64,000 nt of DNA, from NCBI RefSeq assembly GCF_019393635.1, contig NC_057861.1:307961968-308025967 (forward strand). The letters are read 5' to 3'. Below the pieces are notes generated by a model, which was given only the letters and a program-made list of their open reading frames with translations, ran no database searches and was not told the DNA's origin. This document shows, piece after piece, positions 35,656 to 47,820 of this stretch. Positions within the stretch are counted from its first letter, which is position 1, and each line of letters starts with the position of its first letter. Source of the DNA: Dromiciops gliroides. Lineage: Eukaryota > Chordata > Mammalia > Microbiotheria > Microbiotheriidae. The translations under genes and the position numbers were made by a program.

Positions 35656-35860
35656 TAAGAAGCCTATTGCAGATGTTACCCATGTCCTTCAACATTAGGT
35701 ACAATGGCATGCTGTTGTGCTAGATGTGTAGTTGGCCATATTCTGCTCCTCTTACCTCCATTAGGTACCACATCCCCTGTGACTTCAGGTAGAAAATGGA
35801 ATAAATCAAGGCTTGAGGTAGCATAAAAGGACGTGTAATATTAAAGCTCATTGTCACAGT

Positions 35861-35980
35861 TGATAGCCAAGAGTTGGTTTTTGTGATTTTATATGTGAAT
35901 TTCCTGACACAAATTAAGTGGTTATTTGCTTTGTCAGTAAATGCATCTATAAAATCTCCAAAATCAACTCTTGGCTGTCA
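35861..35980. repeat. Imperfect 120-bp inverted repeat (hairpin)
   Basis: Arm 35861-35900 (tgatagccaagagttggttt...) pairs with 35941-35980 at 33 of 40 positions. Two of the seven differences are G-U compatible. The 40-base loop holds a further short pair (ctgaca.. / ..tgtcag). Could be an old MITE-like element, a structured RNA or a conserved element; no family was recognised. Confidence 0.8.
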
Positions 35981-36660
35981 ATCATGTCAACTGTTTTCAT
36001 GTAGAACAAACATGGCTTAATGTGCGAACTTTATATTCAGTGGGAAAAAATACCAAGATAGCAAATGATACCCCCTAAATATAAAGATAAGGAAAACAGT
36101 TACTCATTTATTTTACTTTCTAAATAAAATGGTTTGAGAATATGATTTCATTTTCATGACCTACTGTCATTTCTTCTAATGCTGACACATGCATTCATTT
36201 GGAAAAACCTGTTTTTGTATGTTTATTATAATAAAGAAGAAAATACTGCCTATAGTTTTGGGTTGATATCTCAATCATAAACGAATATTAAGAATCATGG
36301 CCACATTATTCTGTATATTTTTCTTCAAGAGGTAGTTTAATTTGTCTGAGGGAATATATTAGGTAGATATTTTATTTTTGAATTAAAACACAAATCTTTA
36401 TAATTAAATTACATCATTTACTAACATAATACAAAATATGGGTGAACAATTTATAATGTCGGACTTTAAAAAATTTTTTGCTTCCTTTATTTGTGTTTTG
36501 TCTGAATCTACCAATGACATTAAATGCCTATTTTAAAACTCTTTGTTCAGATCTATACTATACGTAGTAAAAAACATTGTTGGACCTACAGTTAATTATT
36601 TGATAATTAATTTCAAGTAACTGTAAAATCATATTTCTTTGATTACTTGAGAATCCATCA
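35981..36660 (+). other. Unassigned intronic sequence
   Basis: AT-rich, nothing recognised. Confidence 0.4.
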
Positions 36661-36664
36661 GTTC

Positions 36665-36830
36665 ACAACATAATAACAAACTTTTAGATCTGATAAGAAC
36701 TTTGGGGATGACCTAGTCTAGTTTCCTCCTCCTGTGAATGTGGATAGTAAGGAATAGAGAGACTAAATGATTTGCCCCAGGTCTCAGCACCTAGTTATTG
36801 GTAGTGTAGGGTTTTAAACTGACATACCAT
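36665..36830 (-). mobile_element. MIR-like fragment, antisense
   Basis: ..tgacctagtctagtttcctc..agagactaaatgatttgccc.. diverged. Confidence 0.5.
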
Positions 36831-37200
36831 GTCTCTAAGTTCAGTGGTTTTTGCGGTACACCATACTCAGTTGACAGTTCCATAAGTCAAAGTGACAACT
36901 TCTTTAGATGAAGGAAATTAAGCCATGTGAGTTAGGAGATCTGGATTCTTCTGCCACATCTATTGCTGAGTAGCTGCTTTATATGAAATAAGCCAGTATA
37001 CCTTAATAGCTTTCTGTATAAAATTGAAATAATGGTGTGTTGTAATAATTTAACACCCCTTTGGCTTAAGTTGAATAAAATTTTAGGTTCTTTCACAAAT
37101 GGATACTTTTAAAATTCAAAACATTATTAAGATTATGAAGATATCATTGCTGTTGTTATCATCATCATTATTATGTATTGCGGTTAAAAACTGTTAGGGA

Positions 37201-37338
37201 CAGTGGATAGAGCACTGGCTCTGGATTCAGGAGAACTTGAGGTCAAATCCAGCCTCAGACACTTGACACTTACTAGCTGTGTAACTCTGGGCAAGTCACT
37301 TAACCCCAATTGCCTCCCCCCCCCCAAAAAAAAAAAAC
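37201..37338 (+). mobile_element. 5'-truncated WSINE1-like CORE-SINE
   Basis: Begins inside the A-box region (cagtggatagagcactgg) and keeps the rest with a C-run and A-tail. Target duplication ctgttaggga at 37191-37200 and 37339-37348. Confidence 0.93.
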
Positions 37339-37639
37339 CTGTTAGGGAACTGGGTAGTTATTATTAGCACATATATCCTCTGAAGTATAAAATGTCAATT
37401 CCCCAAAACAATTTGGAGTGTTAAAAAAATTATGAAAGCCATTCCTTTAAAAGAAAAAATGGGAGAAGGCACAAATGTACCCTAGGCCAGAACCTATCAT
37501 AATCATACCTCAAACATTAAAAAGCACAAACATTCACTTAGTGCAGTTTCTTAGAAAGGACCTCATATTAATTTTGACCTTAAGATCTCTTTAACCATTC
37601 CTACTCTTTTTCATCAGATTTTTTTTTTTTACACCATTA

Positions 37640-37790
37640 TGAGAGAGGCAGCTTGGTGAAGAAAATTCAGAGTTAACTTTGGAATCATGAAGACCTAGAT
37701 TCAAATTCTGACCCATACCGTTTAGTTGCCCAAGAATAAATTATTTAACCTCTTGGTGTCCCAGGTAGTTCTCAGAGTATAAATGGCACA
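37640..37790 (+). mobile_element. MIR-like fragment
   Basis: ..ttggaatcatgaagacctag..attcaaattctgaccc..taaattatttaacctcttgg.. fits a diverged sense MIR. Confidence 0.55.
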
Positions 37791-38585
37791 GAAGTAGCTG
37801 TTTTTTTTGTTATGATGGAAGAAGATTCCATGCTAGGATTTCCCTATGCTGATGAGATCACAAGTTAGAACAAAAAAAGAAATTTGTGAATTAGTAGTTT
37901 TGTGGTGTTTGCCTTCCCTGGATTTCTTTGTAGCCCATTATCCTGTGTTCAGAAGCAAAGTAAAAATTCCAAGTAATGTTAGAAATTGTTTTGAAAGACC
38001 ATGATCCTGGTTTTGTCTGCTAGAGAGGGATAATCCAAGTGTGATGACAGTAAAAAAAAACAAAACAGACTAGATCACCTTCACGTCAATGACAACCCAG
38101 AAAATATTTTCTAATCCTTTGTAACTCTTAAAAAATGCAAGTTTTTTATGTTAGATATTTCATATTAATGACCATGAGAGATTTCGACCTTGTATGGGCC
38201 AAATATTTCAGTACTCTAATCTTATTAAGTATAGCATAATGTGTAAAATTAAAAGTGAAAAAAGAGGAAGCCTTACCAAAACTAATTCTTGTTGGGACAT
38301 GATCATTCTTAGTAGCGTGGCCTTTTGGTAATCCCTGGCAAATAACAAGTGTCTCAAAGTTTCGATCTCCTCATTCCCATAGGGTATGGTGATAGTTCAT
38401 CTTTTAGGCATGTAATTTGTTTTCTTCTGATACAACTTCATTTTTCCTTTTCTCAGATATTTCCCCACTATTCTTCAATTTTTTTCCCCATTCTTTTTGG
38501 GTTTCAGGAAGGGACAACTTACGATTTCAACCTTGCTAATTTCAGTAGAACCTACATTTCCTTAAGGAGAGGATTATGATGATGA
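37791..38585 (+). other. Unassigned intronic sequence
   Basis: No gene; chance frames only. Confidence 0.4.
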
Positions 38586-38589
38586 TCTG

Positions 38590-39545
38590 AATTTTTTATT
38601 AATGCCTTTTGTTTTTACATCATTCCTTTTTTAATATGTCGCTCTCTTGCTTGCTTTTGAGTAAGTCTTCCTTTGTAACCCTACAATAAATGCAATTTTC
38701 CATACTTATTGCCTCTCTCTTCAAGGGAAAGGAGGAAGGTATATTTTCTCAACTCTTTTTTGAGGCCAAGCATTGTATTTATATTAGGGTTAAATTTTGT
38801 CTTATTCTTTCCATTTATATTATAGTTATATATGTTGTTTTCCTGTTTCAGCTTACTTTACTCTGTATCAGTTCATATGTCTTCCCATGTTTCTCAGAAT
38901 TTTTCATATTAATCATTTCTATTTAGCCAGTCAACAATCATTTTTAAGTGCTTTCCTTGTGAAAGGCACTCTACCAAGTACTGGTAATATAAAGTAGGTA
39001 AATAAAAAATAGTCCTTTCCCTCAAGTATCTCTAATAAGGGATGTACCTTGAAAATAATAGGTGCATAAGATATGGAGTAGGTGGAAAAAATAGTCCATT
39101 TGTCTTTTCAAATTTTATTAGCTATTTCCTAAATGATAGGCACCTTTATTGTTTCTAATTCTTTGCTACCCCCAAATTTCAGCTCTGACCATTTTTATGT
39201 CTTTATCATCTATATCAATATCTAGTGCCTTTTTTCCCTCTCTTTGACCTCCTTGTGAGAGTCTGACAAATGGATTTGTAGGTCAGTTATATTTCAGTAA
39301 CTTATTTTTTTAAACAGTTCTGAATTACTTTCCATAATAGTTGGACCAATTAATAATTATACCATCAGTGTATTACTTTGTCATCCCATAACCCATCCAT
39401 ATTGACAGTTTTCTTCTTTTCTTTTCTTTGTTAGTTTGTTGGGTATGAGGTAAAACCTCAGAGTTCTTTTCATGTGCATTTCCCTGATTGGCACCCAAGT
39501 TTTCAGAGTCACTTGTATTTTTTAAGATAGCAGTTCAATGAACGA
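38590..39545 (-). mobile_element. L1 3'-end relic, antisense, interrupted by L2-like fragment
   Basis: 38860-38925 and 39300-39530 resemble reversed L1 3' sequence (for example ..tttccataatagttggacca.., ..gtgcatttccctgattgg..), similar in type to 6128-7441. 38926-39060 looks like an antisense L2 end (..aaggcactctaccaagtac..). Strongly diverged. Confidence 0.5.
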
Positions 39546-41040
39546 TATTTAGAATGTGGCTCACTGGAAAAACAACATGATTAAGAAGGGATATGAACAA
39601 GAGATTCCAGCCTTAGTATTGCAGTTGATGCTCTGTTTGTCCTCCCTGTATCTCCTTTTTAACAAGTGCAAATTGGTTGCTCTTGTCACAAAAATTCAAT
39701 AATAAGAACTTTGCAAATAATACATAAAAAATATGAATCTGGGTCTGTTTAGATTAAAAATGTACTACTTAAATGCAGATTAAAAAAGAAAGTTAACATT
39801 TCTGACTCAGGACTGTGGGATAAAGGATAGACCATTACAGAAACGTCTGTGTCCAGATGAAGTTCTTTGTAGTTTTAGAGAAAGGATGATATGGTAGAAG
39901 TCTTTTGGAAGTTGAGTCCATGCCAGTGACCTTAAAATTTATTGTTTGGCTGTACTCTCGGTACCATTCAGTGAAGAGACATGGCAGCAATGAAAATGAT
40001 GCTCTATTTGTCTCGTTAAGCAGAAATTAAATTTTCTGACTTACACAGCCATTTTCATTTGCTTATAAGAAACGAAATATACTCAGTTCTAGCTTGTATT
40101 GTGACTGTGCTGCTACTTACCCTGCAAAAATCTTCAGAATTGGCTAAAGACTTTGTTAGAATATATAAAATTAGCCCATTGGAGAGTATTCATGAAATCA
40201 CAGTGGGCATTGGTTTCTGTTATGAAACTTCTCTTGCAACCTTTTAATAATTGAAAATGTGTCATTCTTCCTAATTTAGTATTTATGGGAAGAGCTGTGA
40301 AACTGTTTGTTTGTTTTTTATGTGATTTTAATTGTTTTTATAGGCTATTGTGCCCATATATCATTGATACATTTTTTTTTTTACATTCAAGAAAAACAGA
40401 CAAATTGATTTGCTATTGCTTTCTAAGTGGGTGTAGGGGTGGTGGTGGGAGAATGAGGCAAGGGGGACTCTTCTTTCTTATTTAATGGTCTACTGTAATT
40501 ATGCATAATCTAGGACTCCTTTTGCTTATGTTCTTATTACCAATAAACATTATGTTTGTTTAGTCAGACCTTTTAAATTGAATTCAGTCTTCCTTGATAG
40601 TCAGGTATCAAATAGCATATCCATAGGATGATGCCAAGATTCCCTGTTGATGAACCTTAAACTAATACTTTTGTTGGGTGATTTTGTTTTATGTGATATT
40701 CTATCCTATCTTGAATCAACATGATTTGATTGGATTTTGTCTGCAATAAATAACCTTTGGGCGGAATGTTCTGTTAACTCTTGATTAGGGGTGAGATAAT
40801 ACTTCCTCATTTTCCAAAGTTGTAGATACCACCTAATTCTTTGCTTCTGTTTTCCATTTTTTTGGCTAATTATTTAGTCTACTAGGTATTATCAGGAATA
40901 GTATATTTTGTATGTTTTAAAAAGGTGCTGGGATCTTTTAAGGTAAGAACATTTCTTAGAAAAGAAATGATGAATCTTATGGAATATTTAAAGAGCATTC
41001 TTTTCTTTAGTTCAATGTTTTTTAAAATTTATATTTTTAT
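39546..41040 (+). other. Unassigned intronic sequence
   Basis: 1.5 kb, AT-rich, no transposon or gene recognised. Confidence 0.45.
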
Positions 41041-41045
41041 TCTTT

Positions 41046-41118
41046 GGCTGATTAGCTCAGTTGGTTAGATAATAATGCTGAAGCTAAGTGCATGGATTTG
41101 ATTCTCATGTAAAACAGA
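41046..41118 (+). pseudogene. tRNA-like (Ile-type) pseudogene or tRNA-derived repeat head
   Basis: gctgattagctcagttggtt then agat.. carries an intact tRNA A-box. A degraded B-box, ggatttgattctc, is properly spaced about 30 bases on. The stems do not close well, so it is non-functional. It resembles isoleucine tRNA most. It may be the head of an old tRNA-derived SINE. Confidence 0.5.
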
Positions 41119-41221
41119 TACCTTTGCTGTATTCCAAAGTCATAGACTGCACCCTAGGCTTAAGGCAGCCATTTTGTAAATACATGGCATTGATCATAAG
41201 ACTACACAAACTCATAATGAA

Positions 41222-41312
41222 CTAGTAAAATCACATATGGATATATGCATGTTTATTTACATATATGTATATAAACACACAAACATATATATATATATAC
41301 ACACACATATAT
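41222..41312 (+). repeat. TA/CA microsatellite region
   Basis: atatatgcatg, atatatatatac and acacacata runs. Confidence 0.85.
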
Positions 41313-42000
41313 GAAGCATTTTGCATATATTTCAAAATTGGAGCCACTGATTGATATGACTGGACTCATTCAGATATTCAGATTGAAGTAATTAATTTGG
41401 TCTAGGAAAAGTTACTTGTCTCTTCCTGAACCTTTTAAGTTTATAAAAAACTGATGATAAATAACAATTAAGATAGCAAACTCATTATTAGCAGAAATGG
41501 CATAGATGATAAAAATCAGGAGACTGTGGTGGAAATGGGGGCCTTTGGATAGACAGAGGACAGATTCAGGATATTGAGTACCTGGAAAAGGACAGACATC
41601 TAGTGCCAGGATGTAGGACAGAATATAGAACATGATATAGGAGTCATCAAAGGCAGTCTTGACCTACATTGCCAAGTTGATAACATCTCTTTTAGGCTAA
41701 TTTTGGGAAAGAGGAATTTTACAATAAAACATGTGTATGTGTATAACACTTTACAAACGTTACAGTGTTATGTAAATGCTAGCTATTATTATTATTAGAA
41801 ATAAGTGGGACTTTTCCCGAATTAGAAGTACCTTTTTGTTAATCCTCTTAAATATATTTGTTTGTACACACAGGGGTGTGTGTGTGTGTGAGTTTATCAA
41901 TCATATACTATAGTATGTATAAAGTGTACTATTTAGTTGCTATACTATGGTTTCAGAGTTTATTTTCATTTTTCATGGAAACTGAGTAGTTAAGGATTTT
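41313..42000 (+). other. Unassigned intronic sequence with a MIR-like 3' end
   Basis: A short MIR-like 3' end at about 41735-41800 (..acactttacaaacgttacag..ctattattattatt) and a small TG run at 41875-41890. Otherwise nothing recognised. Confidence 0.4.
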
Positions 42001-42154
42001 TTTTTCTTTTCTTTTTTAAGTGAGGCAATTGGGGTTAAGTGACTTGCCCAGGGTCACACAGCTAGTAAGTGTCAAGTGTCTGAGGCTGGATTTGAACTCA
42101 AGTCCTCCTGAATCCAGGGCCAGTGCTCTATCCACTGTGCTATCTAGCTGCACT
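42001..42154 (-). mobile_element. WSINE1-like CORE-SINE
   Basis: Reverse-strand full-length copy (..gaggcaattggggttaagtg..ctagctgca). Imperfect duplication ttaaggattt before, ttaggaattt after. Confidence 0.92.
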
Positions 42155-42649
42155 TAGGAATTTAAGAAGCACTTTGGGATCACTTTCTCTAATCCTCATT
42201 ATGCATTTTATTTTGATATTCCCATTCACTGAATGGCTTTAAAGAACTCTTTATCTCTGCTTTCCCTTAAAATAAATATTACAACAACAAAAGCATATTC
42301 TAAGAGTATACATTTAGTATCTTCTTTTTTTTACCAAATATTTTCTATTGCTCCAATTTAGCAGTTTCTATGACCTCAGATTATTTTTTCATATTATAAC
42401 TACTGCAAAAGGAAGGCTAAAGTTAGTCTTCTTTCAAAACTGATTATACAGAATTGACATGAAGATTTTATTTTAGTGTGTGCCTGTTTGTTCTAGTGTG
42501 CTTACTTCTGATAGGAATTAAGTGGTATGACACTATGTGGTGGTTGGATTAGCCCTCTGGGTGCATGCCTGTGCATTCCATGAATATCCATATATCTGGG
42601 CCAGTATGGCATGCATGTCAATCAAGTGAATAACATATACACAGATAAA

Positions 42650-43870
42650 TAGAGAATGACTTTTTATCAACTTAAATGCTACTGCAGAAATACAACATGT
42701 ACACAGATAAATGAATACAAAGTAATTTGAGGAGCAAGAAAGACTTAATATCTGAGGAATATCAGGGAAGGGCTTGCAGAGAAGATGACGTCTGACATGA
42801 CAGAAGATGGCACCTCTCTGTTCTGAAAGGTGGCAATGAGGAAGGATTGTATTCCAGGAATGGGGAATGACCTAGTTGATGGGAGATAGAATGTCGATTT
42901 TTAGAGAAGAGCTTTTATTCTAGTTTCACAAGAGCTTCAAATGTGTGAAGGGTAGCAATACGAAATAAGGCTGGGAAGTTAGGTTGGAATTATATAATAG
43001 AGAATTTTAAATAAATTCCAGGCTGACAAGTTTACATTTCATTTAGAGGGAATGGGAAGCCACTGCAGGCTTTTGAGTAGAGAAGTGATATTTTAAAATA
43101 TGTCCACTAGGAAGATTATTTTGGCAGCTTTTTGAAGGATGGATTTTTTTTTAAGCCAAAGAATTAAAGGAATAGGATAAAGTAAGACACTGTGTATTAA
43201 AATGATCTCAGTGATAAGTACTGCACTAGGATAATAGCAGTAGAAATAGAGGATGGTTGAGAGGGATGCTGTAGAGGTAGACTTGGGAACTGAATGTGGG
43301 AGATGACTCTAAAGTTATTAACCTTTGTGACTCGTTGGATGGCTATGCCCTTACTTGATATAGGGAAGTTTGGATGAGGGGTGAATTTAATAAGGATTTC
43401 CATTTTGGAATTAAATTTCCATTTAATAATTAATTCCATTTTGGACATGTTGAATCTGAGATGCCAGAGTGACATTCATGTGCATATACGTGCAGTAGAC
43501 AGTTGGTGATGGAAGACAGTAGCTCAGGAGATAGATTAAGACTGGGTATATGGCTTTAGGAATCATCTACAGAGAAATGGTAATTGAAACCCATGAGAAA
43601 TGATGAAATCACTGAGAGAGAGAATATAGGGAAAGAAGATGAGATCCTAGGAGAGAGCCTTGTGGTACATTTGTTCTTGGAGGTAGGAGCCGAAGCATAT
43701 TATAGCAAAGGAGACTGAAGAATTGTTCAGCCTGGTAGGAGGAAAACAGAGTGTCAGAAGCCAATGGATTGAGAGCATGTATAAGAAAGAGGGACAAAAG
43801 TATCAAATGCCTGAAAGTTTGAGAAGGAGGAAGACTGCGAAAAGGTCAGTGGATTTGTAGTTAAGCATTG
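42650..43870 (-). mobile_element. Long L2 LINE copy, antisense
   Basis: Same family and orientation as 18051-19195. Shared blocks include ..ggacatgttgaatctgaga..(43442-), ..aatggtaattgaaaccca..atgatgaaatcact (43577-) and ..gggaatgggaagccactgca (43047-). No intact frame. Confidence 0.75.
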
Positions 43871-43879
43871 TTAATCACT

Positions 43880-44064
43880 TTTTATTAATTAATTAATTAA
43901 TTAATTTACTTACTTATTTATTTATTTATTTTAGTGAGGCAATTGGGGTTAAGTGACTTGCCCAGGGTCACACAGCTAGTGTTAAGTGTCTGAGGCCAGA
44001 TTTGAACTCAGGTCCTCTTGACTCCAGGGCCAGTGCTCTATCCACTGTGCCACCTAGCTGCCTC
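43880..44064 (-). mobile_element. WSINE1-like CORE-SINE with ATTA/TTTA-repeat tail
   Basis: Reverse-strand copy (43931-44064). Its tail side is a run of attaatta/tatttattta (43883-43930). Confidence 0.9.
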
Positions 44065-44879
44065 CTGATGACTTTTAAGAGAGTAGTTTTATTAGAATGA
44101 TGCATTTGGAAATAAGATTTTAAGAGCTGATAAGTTAGTGAGGAAGTAGAAAGTGACTAGATCATTCTAGGATTTGGACAATAAGAGAGAAGAGATATAA
44201 TATAATGGCCTAAGTAAATGTCAGAGTCAAATGTAGTGGGGTTTTTAAAATAGAGGAGATTTTAATATGTTTGTAGGCTGTAGAAAAGAATCTAGTAGAG
44301 AGGTAACAGTTGAAAAATAGAGAAAAAGAGAGGGTATGATCAATGGAGAAAATTCCTGAGCTAGGTTTGACCTAACCAAGGAGAAGAGCCATCCCTTCCT
44401 TAGAGACAGGAGAAAAGGGATATAAAGACTTGGAAGGGTATGAGACATATTTTTCTAATAGTTATTGATAGATAGAGATGAGCCTTACTATGTCCATGTT
44501 GTATAATACAAGGTATGAAGACCTGATTTACAAATACTTCACAAATTGCATCAATTCTGGGTAATAACCAAAATGTTCTAGGAAAGTAGGGGTCAATAAC
44601 AGCTCATGAAGGGCACTCTCTGACCAATATCTAAACGTCACCACCCTATTTTCTGATTAGGTACTCTCTTCTGCCATAGAAAGTTTGCCCTTGATATTAC
44701 TACCAGGCAATAACTGAGAGTTACACTTAAAAATTGATGGATACAGGCTCACAGTTTACCAGATCTTCTAGACAGGCAAAACTTCTTAGGGTAGAGGGCA
44801 TCTTCAGTGTGAAGTTGTACGGGAGCCCTCCTCTGTAATAACCTTTTTCCAAATCAGTAAAGCTGTAATAAAGTGGAGC
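44065..44879 (+). other. Unassigned intronic sequence, possibly L2-related at its start
   Basis: 44065-44460 continues in purine-rich sequence that could be L2 antisense interrupted by the SINE. The rest was not recognised. Confidence 0.35.
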
Positions 44880-45065
44880 ATTCCAGTAATCAGTGTTGAA
44901 GCTTCATAGAGTTAGAAGTAGAAGAGTCTTTCTAGGTCACATCTAGTCCAACCTAGCTTTTTACAGTTGTGGAAACTTAGGCCTAGGGTGTTGAAGTGAA
45001 AGGTCTGAAGTCATACAGGTAGTAAGTGGCAGAGCCAAGGTTTAAAGTTCTTGATGCTGGTCAGT
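44880..45065 (-). mobile_element. MIR-like fragment, antisense
   Basis: ..ttcatagagttagaagtaga..atctagtccaacct..caggtagtaagtggcagagc.. Confidence 0.7.
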
Positions 45066-45237
45066 TGTGACCCTAGGATAAATGTATCTGGTGTAGGAGC
45101 AACTGAAGAAAACACGGTCTCAACTATAGCATAAAAATGATAAGCTTCTTGGCAGGTGCTTGCACCTAGAGGAAACACAAAGGTTAATAAGACACAGTTC
45201 CTGTCCTCCAGTAGCATTTGTTCTACTAGGGCATATG

Positions 45238-45292
45238 AAACATATACACACATATGTTTGTGTATACATACATATACACACATACATATATT
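45238..45292 (+). repeat. CATA/CACA microsatellite
   Basis: Alternating cacacata/tgtgtata units. Confidence 0.85.
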
Positions 45293-45672
45293 GGATTTGG
45301 ATTCAGAGGACCCTGGTTCAGATACCAGCTTTGCCACTGTTTGACCTCCAGAAAGTCATCTAACTTCTCTGGACATCAATTTTCTCCTTTATAAAATGAA
45401 AGGGTTAAACTAGATTCTCTCTAAGGCCTCTTCAAACTCTTAATTCTTTGATCTCAAATTAATAAAAGAGCAGGAAGATCTCAGTTTGAATCCTGTTTCA
45501 GACAGTTTAAATCTGTGAAACACAGAGTAAGTCACTTAACCTTTGTCAACCACAGTTTTATCATATCTAAAATGGGATTAATTAAAGTACCTACCTCACA
45601 GGTTGTATGGATTAAATGAGATAAAACATATAAAGCACTTTGTAAAGCTTCAAGTGCTATATAAATATTAGG
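45293..45672 (+). mobile_element. Two MIR copies in tandem, sense
   Basis: First 45293-45450 (..accctggttcagataccagc..ttctctggacatcaattttc..). Second 45460-45672 (..gaatcctgtttcagac..gtaagtcacttaacct..ctacctcacaggttgtatgg..ataaagcactttgtaaagc..). Confidence 0.75.
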
Positions 45673-46228
45673 TTTTTTTCCTTTTTTTTTTTAACAAGAG
45701 GTATAATCAAACTGCTAGGATACTTCTGCGGAGTGAAAGATAACTTCTTCCTGTGGGAATAAGAGAAGGAAGACATAAATTTTGAAGTTAAACGTGAAAT
45801 GATTTAAAAAACAATGCCATTAACTTAAACTTATGAAGGAACTCAAATGATTTCCAAATCTCTGAAAATGTCTTCACCTTCTTGTCCTTCTGTAATTAAA
45901 CTTATATTTCCTTAATCTCTTTAATAATCAAAAGCTATTTTGTAACTGTTTTATTTAATGAATAGTATTATAATTATTCATTGCTTAAGTTTAGGCAGGT
46001 GTTTAAGGTTAGTAATTGCTGATGACTTCGTAAGCACTTTTTTAATGGTAAAAATGTCATCCATGAATTTTCAATTCTTTTGGAATCTTTTCCTCTTTTA
46101 GATATCTTGAAAATGAATCACTGAATTTGGCTCCTTCAGCATAGATTTCTTTTTTCTTTATTTGATCACTTAAACAAAATACCTCCCTTCCCCCAAAAGA
46201 ACAAAGCAAACAAAAACCCTCTGTTATG
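45673..46228 (+). other. Unassigned intronic sequence
   Basis: Nothing recognised. Confidence 0.4.
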
Positions 46229-46462
46229 ATTATCTGGCTTGTTCAGGCATTTTTCAGTTGTGTCTGACTCTTCATATACACATTTGGAGTTTTCTTGGCA
46301 GAGATACTGGAGTCGTTTGTCATTTCCTTCTCTAGCTCATTTTACAGATGAGGAAACTGAGGCAAGCAGGGTTAAGGAGTTGCTGAATCCAGATTTGAAC
46401 CCAGAAAGATGAGTCTTCTGACTCTAGGCCTGAAACTATCCAGTGAACCACCTAGCTACCCT
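46229..46462 (-). mobile_element. MAR1-like CORE-SINE, antisense
   Basis: ..gttttcttggcagagatac..catttccttctctagctcat..gaggaaactgaggcaa..cacctagctaccct, the reverse of the 13412 element. Confidence 0.88.
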
Positions 46463-47086
46463 ATGATATGACTTAGGGGGAGTTTACACTGTGCTCTTTG
46501 TAATTTCTATTTGCCTCTGAGGTGCCTTTTAGATCTAGTTTTGTGATCTTATGATTCTTTGTTCATTTGCTACTTAACCTCTTTTCCATATTTGATGAGA
46601 CAGTAGGGCCACTTTTTTGTTCCATCTACTTCCGAATTGTTTTACCAGTTACTTAGTACACTACACTGCTGTTGCCCTCTGCAATCGTGTCTTTTCCTTT
46701 GGCAAGAATTGTCAGCTAAAGTGGGACTCTTTTGGCATTCTTGTTGTGGCTTTTGCTTTGCATCCGTTTTGTTCCTCTAATAAATGGTCATTGTCAGAGC
46801 ATATCATTGTGTCCCTTTCCCATTTTTCTCAGTTGACAATTTGTTTAAATAGGCTGAGTGGTAGCTGCTGTGATTGCATGCAGTGTCTTTTCATTTTTAT
46901 CTTTTCTTTTAGTTTAATACTTAGTTTAACCTGTGTTCCAAACAGTCAATGATCTGATTGCATCCAGAGAACTATTTTTAAATGATACCCACATTTATAA
47001 CAATTCCTTAACTGTGAAAATATAGTCAGTTTAATTTTTTATGATATAATTTGTGGCTTACTACATCAAAGGCCTTCTAACTTATG
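46463..47086 (+). other. Unassigned sequence
   Basis: No gene. A 111-codon frame at 46617-46952 has no recognisable domain or splice support. Confidence 0.4.
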
Positions 47087-47290
47087 TTGTTGTTGTTGTT
47101 GTGGTTGTGGTTGTGGTTGTTCAGTTGTTTTAGTCATTTCCAACTCTTCCTGACCCCATTTGGGGTTTTCTTGGCAAAGATACTGGAGTGGTTTGCCATT
47201 GCCTTCTCTAGCTCATTTTACAGATGAAGAAACTGAGGCAAACAGGGTTAAGTGACTTGCCTATGGTCACACATGCTTTAGTAAGACTGG
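47087..47290 (-). mobile_element. MAR1-like CORE-SINE, antisense, 5'-truncated
   Basis: Starts with a (GTT/GTG)n tail, then ..ggggttttcttggcaaagat..ctctagctcattttacaga..; the head is missing. Confidence 0.87.
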
Positions 47291-47354
47291 AAGAAACTTG
47301 CATATATATGTATATGTGTGTGTGTATCATATACATATAGACATGAGATAATAG

Positions 47355-47420
47355 TTACAAAGCATTAGCACAGTGCCTAGCACACAGTAGGTGCTTGATA
47401 AATGTTGCTTCTTTGTGTCT
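47355..47420 (+). mobile_element. L2/MIR 3'-end fragment
   Basis: ..agcacagtgcctagcacaca..gtgcttgataaatgttg. Confidence 0.65.
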
Positions 47421-47504
47421 TTCTGTGTATGTATCAGTGTAGGATGATGTAGTGGAAATACTTCTGCATATGATTTTAGATATGGGATCCAATTAAAACT
47501 CTGC

Positions 47505-47820
47505 CAGTCAGTTAGCCAATAAGCATTTAGTAACATTTACTCTGTGCTAGGCACTGTACTAAGTAAGCCCTGTGATTACAGAGAAAAGCAAAAGACTGTC
47601 TTTGCTCTCAAGGAGCTCATAGTCTAACTGAAAGAAGGGAAGGAAGGGACAAACATAAATAACTATGTCCAAACAAAATATATAAAGGATAAATTGGAGA
47701 TAAACAATAGAGGGAAAACTTTGGCATTAAAGAGCATCAGGAAGGACTTGTCATAGAAATGAGAGGCAGAGATGATGGGGGAGAATACTCTAGCCATGGT
47801 GAATAGCCAGGTGATGAAAT
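47505..47820 (-). mobile_element. L2 3' part, antisense
   Basis: ..actctgtgctaggcactgta..gctctcaaggagctcatagt..gggacaaacataaataac.. matches the 18051 copy in type. Confidence 0.7.

Noticed and set aside
46617..46952. 111-codon plus-strand frame
   Set aside because: No domain, no codon or splice support; probably chance or old repeat.
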